DNA of 64,000 nt from Nansenia antarctica (taxonomy: Eukaryota; Chordata; Actinopteri; Argentiniformes; Microstomatidae). Positions within the stretch are counted from its first letter, which is position 1, and each line of letters begins with the position of its first letter. A model generated the notes under the pieces. The model saw only the letters and a list, made by a program, of their open reading frames with translations. It did not search any database and was not told where the DNA came from. Positions 12,120-22,333 of the stretch are shown here, piece after piece. The stretch covers positions 55,283,295 through 55,347,294 of the forward strand of contig OZ022339.1 in NCBI GenBank assembly GCA_963989245.1, given 5' to 3'. The position numbers were made by a program, and so were the translations under genes.

Positions 12120-12352
12120 AAAATCAGCAGGGGCTGAAATACTTATTTTCCCCACTGTAAGAAAGAATCATCCAAAAGGGTTCCCAAACTTTTGCACAGG
12201 GCCGTTTTCCTTTTTTTAGCTTCATTGCTTTAAAATGTGCAGAATGTTTAACTTTGTAGCATTTAGTATTTAGGTTTGCTTTCAATCACTTGGAGATTAA
12301 TTGTAACAGACATTTAAACCAGGGGTGGTCACACTTTTACACCCCACTGTAT
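12120..12352. mobile_element. Tc1/mariner-like terminal fragments
   Basis: Two ends of the form ...CCCCACTGTA occur in the same orientation: AAATACTTATTTTCCCCACTGTA at about 12140-12162 and CACTTTTACACCCCACTGTA at about 12330-12351. TA follows the CCCCACTG in each case. No transposase remains; these look like solo ends or deletion derivatives. Confidence 0.5.
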
Positions 12353-12448
12353 ATTGAGCATTGTTATTTTAGTACCCCCAATAGTTCCCATCACATATCT
12401 ACCCTTTTTATCACTAATTGTTTTTTCATGGTTAAACTAGCCTGACCT

Positions 12449-12660
12449 GGGCGCTTAGGTGGCGTAGCGGGTTAAGCGCTGACCATGTAACCGCAGGGTC
12501 CCCTGTTTGATTCCGGCCGGGGACATATCCTGCATGTCATCCCTCCTCTCTCTCTCACCCATCCTTCCTGTCTAAATCTTCACTGTAACTGTCAATAAGA
12601 ATGAAAAATATGAGTGGGACTGCCCCACTCAGAAAAAAATAACATTTTTTTTTTTTTTTT
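12449..12660 (+). mobile_element. tRNA-derived SINE
   Basis: The head has an A box (GGTGGCGTAGCGGGTTAAGC) and a B-box-like CTGTTTGATTCCGGCC about 35 bases on. This is followed by a pyrimidine-rich body with CATGTCATCCCTCCTCTC and an A-rich tail with a long T run after it. The head resembles the SINE found reversed at 32595-32952. Confidence 0.75.
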
Positions 12661-13078
12661 AAATAGACTGACCTGTTGAACAGGATGGCGACTCCCCTTT
12701 TCCTTCCATTCCTACAAGAAGCACACTATATATCTGGTCCACCCATTCTCTTTTTAGTTTTAAATGTTCTTTTTCTGACAAATGAGTCTCCTGAATCACC
12801 GCTATAGAACAGTGTAGTTTTTTAAGTTGACCCCAAAAAATTATCTCTTAATTGGACTGCCTATACCCTATACATTATAACTAATATATTTTATACCATC
12901 CATGTATTAATGTGTGTATGTCTGTCACATGTATTTATAAAAATGATACATTTAAGTCTTGCATAATTGGATGGCTCAGCTCTAAAAGCAATTTGAGGAA
13001 GGAGGCAGATACAAGGTAGACTGCTTGAGAACGTCGGAAAGGTTAGAATCTCAGAAAGAGCTGACTTAAAACACAGTT

Positions 13079-13112
13079 AGCAGAAGATGGTTTCGATCCA
13101 TCGACCTCTGGG
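13079..13112 (-). pseudogene. tRNA-iMet 3' half, split by a MITE
   Basis: On the minus strand this is ACCCAGAGGTCGATGGATCG followed by AAACCATCTTCTGCT, the 3' half of a cytosolic initiator tRNA-Met. The sequence stops at the anticodon loop, where a Harbinger-type MITE starts at 13116. A remnant of the 5' half (GGGCCCAGCAC on +) resumes at about 13677 beyond the MITE and then diverges. Confidence 0.75.
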
Positions 13113-13115
13113 TAA

Positions 13116-13672
13116 AGCCTCCTACACACTGTGCAATTTTGGGCTGTCCCAGTCGAAAGATCACCAGTCGTGGCTGTGAATGCTGCTACTAACTAACCAA
13201 CTAACCAATGAATAGAAATGCAGAATGGAATGACTCAATAATCAGAGCGACAACACAGGCGCTAAACTCAAATGCAATGATGGATGCTAAACGCAAAAGA
13301 AGGGTTAGGGTTACTTAACTGAAATGTTTTTGAAAATAAAGATTACTTTGATCTACCATACCGGTTTAATTTATTGGAAGTTACTTGTCTATAGATGATC
13401 ACAATGTTTCAAAATGGAGCCATTGTTTATGTTTATCACTGCTGCCTGCTGCCATGGGAGCCGGACGCACGCTGATGACGTTTAATGATGACGCTGATGA
13501 CACTCATCGTTCACAACCTCGTAGTATAGCCTACGATTCAAGTTTGTGGCTCGTCTCACAGTGTGCATGCATCAAATTGATGGTCGTACCCAAGATTATT
13601 AGTTCTATGTCGTACAGTGTGGCTTGCAATCAACTTATAAGGTCGCAAAAATCTCACAATGTGTAGGAGGCT
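13116..13672. mobile_element. PIF/Harbinger-type MITE
   Basis: Begins AGCCTCCTACACACTGTG and ends CACAATGTGTAGGAGGCT, with TAA on both sides (13113-13115 and 13673-13675), the 3-base TWA duplication of PIF/Harbinger elements. It is 557 bases long with no transposase. The ends resemble those of the larger element at 59017-60537 (AGGCCCCTGCCCACTGTGCG), suggesting related families. Confidence 0.85.
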
Positions 13673-13903
13673 TAAAGGGCCCAGCACAAAAGCACAAAAA
13701 AGCGGAGAAACATATGATCAGAGTATGGGCTTGGACCTGACATGAAATAATGCCTTTTTACCGCCTCAAACCAAGAGCTGACTCAAGAAATACTAGTAGA
13801 GATAAACATTTTGAGGAAAGAGGCAGATAGAAGGTAGACCGCTTGAGAAGGGTGAAAAGGGTATCTTGTTAGAAACTCAGAAAGAGCTTACTTAAAACAC
13901 AGT

Positions 13904-13975
13904 TAGCAGAGGATGGTTTCGAGCCATCGACCTCTGGGTTATGGGCGCAGCACGGTTCTGCTGTGCCACTCTGCT
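13904..13975 (-). tRNA. tRNA-iMet (CAT), diverged
   Basis: The minus-strand sequence runs from AGCAGAGTGGCACAGC through the anticodon-loop core CCCATAACCC to GGTCGATGGCTCGAAACC and CATCCTCTGCTA. It keeps the acceptor pairing (AGCAGAG with CTCTGCT) and the CAT anticodon. Relative to the very conserved vertebrate initiator tRNA there are several substitutions, including two in the A box (GGCACAGCAG) and one in the T loop. It may be a functional variant or a recent pseudogene. It lies six bases downstream of a tRNA-Arg-like sequence on the same strand. Confidence 0.75.
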
Positions 13976-13981
13976 TTCACC

Positions 13982-14050
13982 TCCCCAGGTGGGACTTGAA
14001 CCCACAATGCCTGGCTTAGGAGGGCTTTGGGCTATGCGATGTGACCGTTT
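13982..14050 (-). pseudogene. tRNA-Arg(CCT)-like, degenerate 5' half
   Basis: On the minus strand CCTCCTAAGCCAGG is the anticodon arm with CCT, and CATTGTGGGTTCAAGTCCCA is the T arm of an Arg(CCT) tRNA. The D arm and the 5' acceptor strand have drifted and do not pair with the 3' strand. With the following tRNA-iMet it forms a two-tRNA unit. Confidence 0.6.
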
Positions 14051-14400
14051 GAACAAACATAAGCGGAGAAACATGTGACCTATGTGATCAGAGTATGAGC
14101 TTGGACCTGACATGAAATAATTCCTTTTTCTGCCTCAAAGCCAAAAACCAAGAGCTGACTCAATTGACAATTGCCGACATGCGGTCCTTTTCACCAGACC
14201 GTGTCACAAATGTTTAAACCAACGTCCTAAGTAAAATTTTGTAGACCAGTTTTGTAGTGATGGTGTTCAGTCCAGTTATTTATTTTGATCACAGCCAATA
14301 AACTTGTTGTCACTGCTACATTACTGTACTATAATCAGTGGCGGCTGGTGGTGATACTGAGTGGGGGGGCTAATAAATCCATTAGGCCTAGGGTCAATAC

Positions 14401-15110
14401 CAGGGGTGGGCAATTCATTTTCACAGTCACACTTTTCATAGTTTTGACCTTTTGCAACAGCAGTTTGTGCCTATTATTTATTAACATTACATACATACAA
14501 CATTACGAGTCACAGTGTAGTATTTCTACCTTCTGAAGTGATGGCTAGGACTGGTGATATCAATTTTTCTCAAAAACAACACCTATAAACATCTATTTTA
14601 AATGTGAATCAATCATGTACCATATTAATCAATCTATTTTAACTGTCTAACTAACTATAAAGTTACAACACACAGAGCTAAGCATCTGAGTAGAAAAAGC
14701 AACAAGTGCTTTTGATATTTTTCAGTTCTTTTTTGTGTTCAGTGAGAAAAGTCCAGTCTGCCTTGGGCTTGAACAAGTGCACTGAAGTCTGGTTGAATGT
14801 CTGAGGTGGAGATGCGAAGGATAGCTGATCATCAGTGAGAGAGGATCTGTATCTGGATTTGTTGAACTTCTTCACTGAGAATGTTTGTTCACATGTGTAG
14901 GTAGATCCAAAGAGAACTAGCATCCTCTGAGCATGCATCCTCATGTGTGGAAAGTTCTCCTCTTTGAGAGAAGAGTAAAAGTCCAGCAGTGATACTGACT
15001 TAAAGTGCTCTGCCAGTAGTGTATCAGACTGCAGGTCAATGAGTTCGAGCTGAACGTCGCTGGGTGTATTATCCACACTGCAGGTTAAGGGAGAACAAAT
15101 CATGTTAATT
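14401..15110 (-). mobile_element. Charlie-like hAT relic
   Basis: The outer end CAGGGGTGGGCAATTC at 14401 is a typical Charlie/hAT terminal repeat. The minus-strand frame that ends 260 bases inside it is the transposase C terminus. The other terminus is missing; the coding sequence breaks near 15110. Just outside, at 14337, lies a truncated left end (CAGTGGCGGCTGG) of a different hAT. Confidence 0.75.
14678..15103 (-). pseudogene. hAT (Charlie/GTF2IRD2-type) dimerisation domain
   Basis: A 141-residue minus-strand frame contains VQLELIDLQSD near residue 18, then FPHMRMHAQRMLVLFGSTY near 52, CEQTFSVKKFNKSRYRSSL near 72 and DDQLSF near 92. This is the C-terminal hAT dimerisation domain of the Charlie group also domesticated in GTF2IRD2-like proteins. 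The catalytic core is absent, so the copy is 5'-truncated and inactive. The start shown is only the first Met in the open frame. Confidence 0.75.
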
Positions 15111-15204
15111 TCATTCTCAACTGTTTTTGAAGTCTTAAAATCAAAAATCGCCTTGAAAACTCACCATGCATAGCTCCTAACATGGATGAGTACCTGCAGA
15201 GGTG

Positions 15205-15660
15205 TTTTTCTGACTCTTATTCCGAAACCTTTTTTCCCAGAATTTAATTCAGAAACCTTGTTTTTGGGACTTTTATTCTGAAACTTTTTGGGGGGAGTTT
15301 TATTCCGAAACCTTTTTGGGGGGACTTTTACTCAGAAACTTTTTTCCAGACCGTTATTCTGAAACTTTTTTTTCTGACTTTTATTCTGAAACTTTTAAAC
15401 TTTTTTTTTCTGACTTTTATTCAAAAACGTTTTTTTCTGACTTGTTTTGAAACTTTTTTTCCCTGACTTTTATTCAGAAACTTTTTTTTCTGACTTTTAT
15501 TCTGAAACTTGTAACCTTTTTTTTCTGACTTTTATTCTGAAACTTGTAACCTTTTTTTCTGACTTTTATTCTGAAACTTTTTTCAGACTTTTATTCTGAA
15601 ACTTTTTTTCGGACTTTTATTCTGAAACTTTTTTTACGGACTTTTATTCTGAAACTATTT
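15205..15660. repeat. Degenerate minisatellite, TTTTATTCTGAAAC core
   Basis: About 16 imperfect copies of a 22-35-base unit built on 'GACTTTTATTCTGAAACTTT' with variable T or G runs. From 15660 to 16660 no gene is visible; a TGTAACGGCCC motif at 15980 resembles a gypsy LTR start. Confidence 0.85.
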
Positions 15661-16659
15661 AAATGCTGCTATTGTTAGCGAATTTTTTTCAGAGGATGCA
15701 AAGTTATAATGTAGCGTAGGCTATGGAGATGTTGTAGTTGATCCCACACCCAGGCAGCGAGACAAGCAGGAAAACACAACTAGATCTTCTATAATTCTAA
15801 CTGGATAGTACTTCGTTTCCAATCATAGTTAGCTAGATTACTTACTTAGCTAGCTTACCTTTACTTATCAAATGTACATTTTGTGATATAAACGCAGTGC
15901 ACACACACCGACAATGCATGTCTAGCATAGGCACAGCACATCGCCATAATAGCGATTTTTTTTTACCGAGGTAGGATAGTGTAACGGCCCATGTGGCCAG
16001 CAGGGGAGGTCAGAAAAAATAGCAGAGACAGAGCACACACTCGCAGGACCCACACTGTAAGAGCTGGATACAGTACTGGGAGACACAAAGGTCTGGATCA
16101 GGTCTTGCCATAGTGCACATCATAACTCTAGGCTAAAAGCTATAAACCGGATAAAATTGTCAATTATCTGCTTTGTTCCCTTTCTATTAGGGTGAACACC
16201 ATCTGCTCTGTACAGGCATGAATTAGTCCCAAAATAGTAAAAGTTAGAAATGAAGTCATATCCAGTAGCCAGGACGCCAGGGCGAATCGGGCTAGCTTGA
16301 TTGGCATCCGCGTCAGCAGGACTGTGTCCCGGTGATGGAGTACATTTTCGACGTCACTTGTCGGTTGGAGAGACGGCTCTGGAGGGGGGAGATCTGGGCC
16401 TTTTGGAGCTAGTAATGCACTCCGAGGCTGGTCCAGCTAAACCTCCATACCGTAATGATTCAGGGGATGATGGTAGTGCAGCCAGGGGAGCAAAGAGAAC
16501 CTCTTGCCCTTAGCCACTGTGGCCCAGGAGGAACAGCCAGGGGTTGGGTCTACCTCCACTGGAAGACCGCTGGACTCAGAACACTCCAGGGAGGCTAGCC
16601 TGGAGCCAAGGTCAAACTGTTGATAATAATAAATATATATGTACAATAACATATAGTGT

Positions 16660-16972
16660 GCCTTGCATCCTGCAAGCACACTAATAATTCATTGTATTTA
16701 TATAGCGCTTTTACGAGGCTCAAAGACGCTGACAATATGGGAAAAACAGAAAACACAGAAACAACAAGCAACAGATAACATGAGCACATAGAACACACAG
16801 TTAACGAACGGGGAACAAGTAATGCAGCAATGTCCAGGGGGGGAGGGGAGTGGCAGGGTTAGGGGAGATGGTTAGGGGTAGGGGAGGTTGTATGCATGGG
16901 AGAACAGGTAGGTTTTGAGATGGGATTGTGAGTGGAGAGTGAGGGGGAGTCTCTGAGTGGTTGGGGGACTCG
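16660..16972 (-). mobile_element. LINE 3'-end relic
   Basis: The minus strand encodes SHLKTYLFSHAYN (about 16880-16925), the C-terminal motif of L2/CR1-group LINEs. About 180 bases later comes GCGCTATATAAATACAATG, a 3'-UTR end common in fish LINEs. The intervening part is A-rich and non-coding. The fragment abuts the terminal repeat of the hAT at 16973. Confidence 0.5.
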
Positions 16973-17321
16973 CAGTGGTGTAGTATACGTGATACGCGGG
17001 ACTACGGCGTATACCCACTAGGAACGGCCAAGGATTTGCGTATACCCACTTAAAAATGCGCAAGGATACGTAACGGTGTTATATACAACAGATAGATCCG
17101 GTCCATTCATGTCTCTATTGGTCGGTTTCAGTTCCAGCCGTACAAATATCCATGATATACGCACGGGCCGGCTAAATGGAATCTTGACACATCTTGTATT
17201 ACTCCGCGTTTGTATATTTTACCCGTCGTGCCTAACCACTCCGCTAGCTGTACCAAATACACACCTGTGCCAAATACGCACCATAACGATTATTGTGACA
17301 GAACTTTCAAACTTCCCAGAT

Positions 17322-17493
17322 ATGAAGCGAAAGCAAACAACACTTTTTGAGTGTTTTAGTAAGCCTTCCCCTGAAGCTACTGCCGCTTCTGGTGACACTG
17401 ACACTGACACGAATGTTACAGAAAAAGAGCCAGATGATGAGGCTAATGCTATCCAGCACCAACCCGATGCCATGATCGTAACGTCACCTGCTG
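17322..17493 (+). CDS. hAT transposase (KIAA1586-like), exon 1
   Basis: The exon starts MKRKQTTLFECFSKPS, the usual N terminus of KIAA1586-like hAT proteins. It continues as an acidic, Thr/Asp-rich linker and ends at a consensus donor GTAAGT (17494). The matching acceptor TTGTTTCAG ends at 22582, and the two exons join in phase 1 to read through DDETTENSWPARN. The whole 4.8-kb gypsy element lies inside this intron. The start is chosen because this Met begins the family-typical motif; upstream codons in the frame look like the element's 5' UTR. Confidence 0.7.
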
Positions 17494-17749
17494 GTAAGTG
17501 AAAGTACCATATGATATGCGTTATCATTAACGTAAACTGTAACAGCAGGGTATTATTGTTGGTATATTGAATTGTATCTAGAACTAGCTAGCTAACTTCA
17601 CTAACGTTAGCTGCATTAATATTCTCTGTATAGTTATTCTCTGTCAGAATAGTAGTGTGATGATGGATCAATGAATGCGGGGGAAGGGGAGAGAGAACTT
17701 AGATACTGTGTGTGTGCGCATGTGCGTGTGTGTCTGTGCAGTAGAAAAC

Positions 17750-17958
17750 TGTGATGTATTCACTGTTGCTATGGTTTTGTTAACGCTATGCATCCTGGGT
17801 ATACGCTATGCATCCTGGGTATTTAAGATGCCATGTTGTTCTGTGAGTTTGATCTAACGTGGGGCTCCACAGTAGAGAACAATAAATACTCAAGTTACAA
17901 CCGTTGTCTGAGTAGTACATGTTATACAGGTGAGGTTCATAGTCCTCAGGATATAACA
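17750..17958 (+). repeat. 5' LTR
   Basis: 209 bases. It contains a direct repeat of ACGCTATGCATCCTGGGTAT, then TATTTAA at 17820 as a candidate TATA box and AATAAA at 17881 as a polyadenylation signal. Confidence 0.95.
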
Positions 17959-17980
17959 TAAATTGGCGACGAGGACGTCT
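17959..17980 (+). promoter_or_regulatory. Candidate primer-binding site
   Basis: TAAATTGGCGACGAGGACG follows the 5' LTR directly, the position where a tRNA 3' end primes minus-strand synthesis. The tRNA is not identified. Confidence 0.5.
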
Positions 17981-18113
17981 GAATCCACGACGTGTGCGCG
18001 ACCGGAAGAAGTTTCGGCGTGTGTTTTGCTCGGTTGCTGGGCTAGCTTCGTTAGCCACCAATGCTATTAGCCTGCACCTGGAGCAACGGTAAGGTGCGTC
18101 CCGCTCGCTGTGT

Positions 18114-21100
18114 ATGGAGCAGCAAGAGGAGGGGAGCGACCAAGATATCAAGGTACAGTTAAGGAAAAATAAGAAGATGGCTGGAATTATTGGTAATATT
18201 GGACCTTTTGATGAGAGTATTGAACAGTGGTCTAGCTATACAGAGCGCTTTGACTACTTCACCATAGCAAATGACATTGATGATGACAAGATAGTTCCAA
18301 CATTCCTGACTATTATGGGCCCTAAGACATTCAATTTGTTACGTAACCTGCTACAGCCGACAAAGCCAGGTACCAAGACATATGAGGAAATAGTTGATAT
18401 CCTAGCCCTCCATTTTTCACCGAAGCCTTTAGTTATTGCTGAGAGGTTTAGGTTCCACCGACGCAGCCAGGAAGAAGGCGAGTCTGTTACCCTGTATGTT
18501 GCAGCTTTACGGAAGCTAGCTGAACATTGTGATTTCAAACAAACATTAAATGACACATTGAGAGATCGTCTTGTGTGCGGTTTGAGTAATGAATCGGCAC
18601 AAAAGAGGCTACTGACAGTCAGTGATCTGACGCTGGAGAAAGCTGTCAATATCAGTGTGACTATGGAAATGGCAGAAAAGGAAGCCCAGCAGTTACATAC
18701 AACGAGCCGAGTGCATAAGGTCAGTAGTGAGGAGCAAAGGGGCCAGGGTCCATGTTTTCGTTGTGGGAGAACAGGACATCTTGCATCTACGTGCTGGTGT
18801 AAGGACCAGGACTGCCATCATTGTGGAAAGAAAGGGCATGTAGAGCGGGCTTGTAGAAACAAAAAGAGCGCTGAAAGGTCAACAAAGTCTGGATACAAGA
18901 AAAACACTGATTATGACAAAAAGAAAAGACATGTCCGTACCGTCGAGCAGGGAAAGACAGCTAGTGACTCTTCAGAGGAGGAGGAGAGAATAAGTTTTCT
19001 CAGAGTACTAAACATGGATGAGGGCGCCGATTGCTACTGGGCTACCCCTGAGCTGGAAGGACTTCCAGTGAAAATGCAGATCGACACTGGGTCAAGGGCT
19101 TCAATCATCTCAAATAGAGTCTACAAGAAATTCATGAAGCACCTCCCATTACGAGCATCAGACACCAAGTTTCGAACATATACAGGAGAGCCCGTTCCGA
19201 TGAGGGGTATGACGGATGTGACTGTCCAGTGTAATGGACAAATTGAAAAGCTCCCTGTTTACATAACTAATGGAGATTATCAAGCATTGATGGGACGTCT
19301 GTGGCTAGACAAAATAAGGCTGGACTGGCAAGCAGTACGCATGATAGCAAACGGCTCCACAGGCCTACAGGCTGTCTTGGAAAAACACACAGAGGTTTTC
19401 CGGAACGAGTTAGGAAGCATGAAGGACATTACAGTAAAGCTACATGTAAAGCCTGAAAGCAAACCGGTGTTTTTGAAAGCTAGATCGGTACCATATGCTA
19501 TAAGAGACAAGGTGGAAGCTGATTTGGATGCTCTTGTGAAGAGTGGAGTACTGGAGCCAGTCACTACCAGTGATTGGGCGACACCGATAGTGCCAGTGCC
19601 TAAGAAGGATGGAGGAATCCGGACCTGTGGGGATTTTAAGGTAACAGTTAACCCTGTGCTATCTGTAGAGCAGTATCCACTCCCTCATATTGAGGACCTG
19701 TTTGCTGGACTTAGTGGGGGTCAAAAGTTCAGTAAAATAGACCTTAATCAAGCTTATTTGCAAATGCATGTGCATGAAGACTCACAGGAGCTGCTAACTA
19801 TCACAACGCACAAGGGCCTCTTCAGGTACCGCCGATTACCTTTCGGAATCACATCAGCACCAGCACTGTTTCAACGTGCTATGGATCAAATCCTCAGTGG
19901 CCTGCCTGGTGTTCAGTGCTATTTAGACGATATCCTTTGCACAGGGGCCAGCGATTCCGAGCACCTTCATAATCTGGACGCCACTCTTCAAAGACTAAAG
20001 GAATATGGACTCAGGGTTCGCAAGGAAAAATGTGACTTTTTCCGCTCTTCTGTGGAGTACTTGGGACATGTCATTAGTGCCGAGGGCCTACACACGGCCC
20101 CATCCAAGGTCGCAGCCATCATGGATGCACCGCCACCCCAGAACGTCAGTCAGTTGCGTTCGTTCCTAGGGCTGCTCAACTACTACGGTCGTTTCATCCC
20201 AAATCTATCATCGCTACTAAAGCCACTACATGACTTACTCCGCCAGGACAAGGCGTGGGAATGGAATAAAGCATGCCAGGAGGCTTTTCAGAAATCAAAG
20301 GATGTGTTAGTGGGGTCAGAGGTCCTAACCCATTATGACCCGTCACTCCAAATCCAGCTGGCCTGTGATGCATCTCCATACGGGGTGGGTGCAGTTATCT
20401 CACACATAATGCCAAATGGGGATGAAAGGCCCATTGCCTTTGCTTCAAGGACTTTAAACAAAGCCGAAGCCAATTATGCTCAGCTGGAGAGGGAAGCGTT
20501 AAGCATCATTTTTGGCGTTCGTAAATTCCATCAGTACTTATATGGACTGAAATTTACACTCCTTACCGATCACCGACCTCTTACAACCATCCTTGGACCA
20601 CATACCGGGATACCGTCTCTCGCCGCAAGCCGTCTGCAACGATGGGCGCTGCTGTTGTCTGGGCATTCATATGTCATAAAGTATCGTAAAGCAGACTCGC
20701 ATTGCAACGCCGATGGCTTATCAAGGTTGCCACTCCCTGTCACCAAACCAGAGTGGCACACTGAGCACGTTGCCTATTTCAGTCAGGTGGATGATGCGCC
20801 AGTTTCAGCTGAACAAGTGAAGAAGGCCACACGCAATGACCCGGTCTTGTCAGCTGTCTTGGACATTGTTGTAAAGGGCCACTCTGGCAGCAACGACGGT
20901 GCTTTGAAACCTTACCTCGCGAGGAGGGCGGAACTGACGGTGCAGTCTGGATGTTTGCTGTGGGGAAGGAGAGTGGTTATACCACCAACACTACGCAAAC
21001 CAGTGTTGCAGCAACTCCACTCAGGACACAGTGGAATAGTAAGGATGAAGGAAATAGCAAGAAGCTACTTTTGGTGGCCAAATATGGATGGACAGATAGA

Positions 21101-22028
21101 GGAGATAGCAAAAGCCTGTTCCTCATGTCAGAAAATCAGGAACAATCCTCAACTAGCTCCTCTGCACCCCTGGAGCTTTCCAGAAAGGCCATGGCATCGT
21201 GTGCATATTGATTTCGCAGGACCTTTTGAGGACAGAATGCTACTTGTCGCTGTGGATGCACACAGTAAATGGCCTGAAGTGGCTATCATGAGATCCACCA
21301 CAGCAGGAAAGACAATTGAGAAGCTGGGAGAAATGTTCAGCCGTTTTGGATGTCCCGTTCAACTCGTCTCTGACAATGGACCACAGTTTGTGTCCCAGGA
21401 AATGGCTGCTTTCGTGCAAGCAAATGGCATACAGCACATAAGATCAGCACCTTATCACCCGTCATCGAATGGCCTCGCTGAAAGGTTTGTGCAAACGATG
21501 AAAAATGCATTAAAGGCATCACAAGGGCAGGGAACCCTCCATCAGCGGCTGCACAGATTCCTACTGACGTATCGCAACACGTCACATGCAACTACAAAAG
21601 TATCACCTGCCAGCTTGTTGCTACAAAAAGAGCTTAGATCCAACTTTGACCTCCTGAAGCCAACGTCAGTGAAAGAGACAGTTTCACAGCAGCAGAAGAA
21701 ACAAATCCAACAAAGAGGACAAACCAAGTTCAGAGTTTTCACTCCAGGTGAATCTGTGTTGGCAGTTACTGCAGTGGACCTAAGTGGATTCCTGCCACCA
21801 TCATTGCACAGACTGGACCGGTATCATATACGGTTCAAACTGCTACTGACATCGTCTGGAGAAGGCACCTCGACCAGCTATTGCAAGCTCCAACACACAC
21901 CCCGCTGCTTGCCAAGGACCCTCTCGATACACCGCCTCTTGATCTACCTGCAGAAGTTTCAGATTCTTCTATGCCTGAGCCTGAGGTTGCTGCCGCAGCA
22001 CCTGACTCTCCAATCAAAGAGACTGTAA
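18114..22028 (+). CDS. Gag-Pol polyprotein
   Basis: A 1304-codon frame. Gag-like region to about residue 210; two zinc knuckles CFRCGRTGHLASTC (214-227) and CHHCGKKGHVERAC (233-246); aspartic protease with DTG at 324; reverse transcriptase with YLDD at 603-606; RNase H with ACDAS near 750; integrase HHCC finger starting HSGHSG near 969; and the D,D-35-E triad at D1048, D1087 and E1123. It should make gag, protease, RT/RNase H and integrase for cytoplasmic copying and genomic insertion. The last ~85 residues look out of frame: the integrase tail continues in another frame from about 21785 to 22150. The shift sits near 21775-21785 and could be a mutation or a sequence error. Confidence 0.95.
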   Translation: MEQQEEGSDQDIKVQLRKNKKMAGIIGNIGPFDESIEQWSSYTERFDYFTIANDIDDDKIVPTFLTIMGPKTFNLLRNLLQPTKPGTKTYEEIVDILALHFSPKPLVIAERFRFHRRSQEEGESVTLYVAALRKLAEHCDFKQTLNDTLRDRLVCGLSNESAQKRLLTVSDLTLEKAVNISVTMEMAEKEAQQLHTTSRVHKVSSEEQRGQGPCFRCGRTGHLASTCWCKDQDCHHCGKKGHVERACRNKKSAERSTKSGYKKNTDYDKKKRHVRTVEQGKTASDSSEEEERISFLRVLNMDEGADCYWATPELEGLPVKMQIDTGSRASIISNRVYKKFMKHLPLRASDTKFRTYTGEPVPMRGMTDVTVQCNGQIEKLPVYITNGDYQALMGRLWLDKIRLDWQAVRMIANGSTGLQAVLEKHTEVFRNELGSMKDITVKLHVKPESKPVFLKARSVPYAIRDKVEADLDALVKSGVLEPVTTSDWATPIVPVPKKDGGIRTCGDFKVTVNPVLSVEQYPLPHIEDLFAGLSGGQKFSKIDLNQAYLQMHVHEDSQELLTITTHKGLFRYRRLPFGITSAPALFQRAMDQILSGLPGVQCYLDDILCTGASDSEHLHNLDATLQRLKEYGLRVRKEKCDFFRSSVEYLGHVISAEGLHTAPSKVAAIMDAPPPQNVSQLRSFLGLLNYYGRFIPNLSSLLKPLHDLLRQDKAWEWNKACQEAFQKSKDVLVGSEVLTHYDPSLQIQLACDASPYGVGAVISHIMPNGDERPIAFASRTLNKAEANYAQLEREALSIIFGVRKFHQYLYGLKFTLLTDHRPLTTILGPHTGIPSLAASRLQRWALLLSGHSYVIKYRKADSHCNADGLSRLPLPVTKPEWHTEHVAYFSQVDDAPVSAEQVKKATRNDPVLSAVLDIVVKGHSGSNDGALKPYLARRAELTVQSGCLLWGRRVVIPPTLRKPVLQQLHSGHSGIVRMKEIARSYFWWPNMDGQIEEIAKACSSCQKIRNNPQLAPLHPWSFPERPWHRVHIDFAGPFEDRMLLVAVDAHSKWPEVAIMRSTTAGKTIEKLGEMFSRFGCPVQLVSDNGPQFVSQEMAAFVQANGIQHIRSAPYHPSSNGLAERFVQTMKNALKASQGQGTLHQRLHRFLLTYRNTSHATTKVSPASLLLQKELRSNFDLLKPTSVKETVSQQQKKQIQQRGQTKFRVFTPGESVLAVTAVDLSGFLPPSLHRLDRYHIRFKLLLTSSGEGTSTSYCKLQHTPRCLPRTLSIHRLLIYLQKFQILLCLSLRLLPQHLTLQSKRL

Positions 22029-22150
22029 CACCTCCGCCTGATTCTGCCTCTGGTCCGAGCCCACTACAGAGACACAGAGACCCTAAGGTTCCAGCTGCAC
22101 GGCGATATCCTGAAAGACAGCGGCGGCCTCCTGATCGTTTGGTCTTATAG
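21785..22150 (+). CDS. Integrase C-terminal tail in shifted frame
   Basis: The frame offset from gag-pol encodes a WRRHLDQLL motif near 21860 and a Pro-rich tail ending RRYPERQRRPPDRLVL. Both are typical of the end of fish gypsy integrases. It overlaps the 3' end of the long frame, showing where that frame left register. Confidence 0.7.
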   Translation, partial: WIPATIIAQTGPVSYTVQTATDIVWRRHLDQLLQAPTHTPLLAKDPLDTPPLDLPAEVSDSSMPEPEVAAAAPDSPIKETVTPPPDSASGPSPLQRHRDPKVPAARRYPERQRRPPDRLVL

Positions 22151-22318
22151 CTTGACTTACCCAATTCAACTGGAGCAGAATAATCTCCATGGGTATAGTC
22201 AGGGGTTTGAGGTGGTCTACCCTCACCCCAGGATTGTTATTGTTTTTGTTACAGGCATCTATATAGTTATGGTGTTATTTGAAGATTTTCTAGCTGATGT
22301 TAAATGGGACATTTATTG

Positions 22319-22333
22319 TAAGGGGGGAGGAGA
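22319..22333 (+). promoter_or_regulatory. Polypurine tract
   Basis: AAGGGGGGAGGAGA immediately before the 3' LTR, the plus-strand primer site. Confidence 0.85.

Larger units (their letters stand above)
12985..13795. repeat. Tandem duplication, copy 1 (tRNA unit, MITE-interrupted)
   Basis: This stretch and 13806-14160 share the order: GAGGAA(A)GAGGCAGATA..., AACTCAGAAAGAGCT..., ACTTAAAACACAGTTAGCAGA, tRNA-iMet sequence, then AGCGGAGAAACAT...GGACCTGACATGAAATAAT...CCAAGAGCTGACTCA. Copy 1 has the tRNA split by a 557-base MITE and lacks the tRNA-Arg part. Confidence 0.8.
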
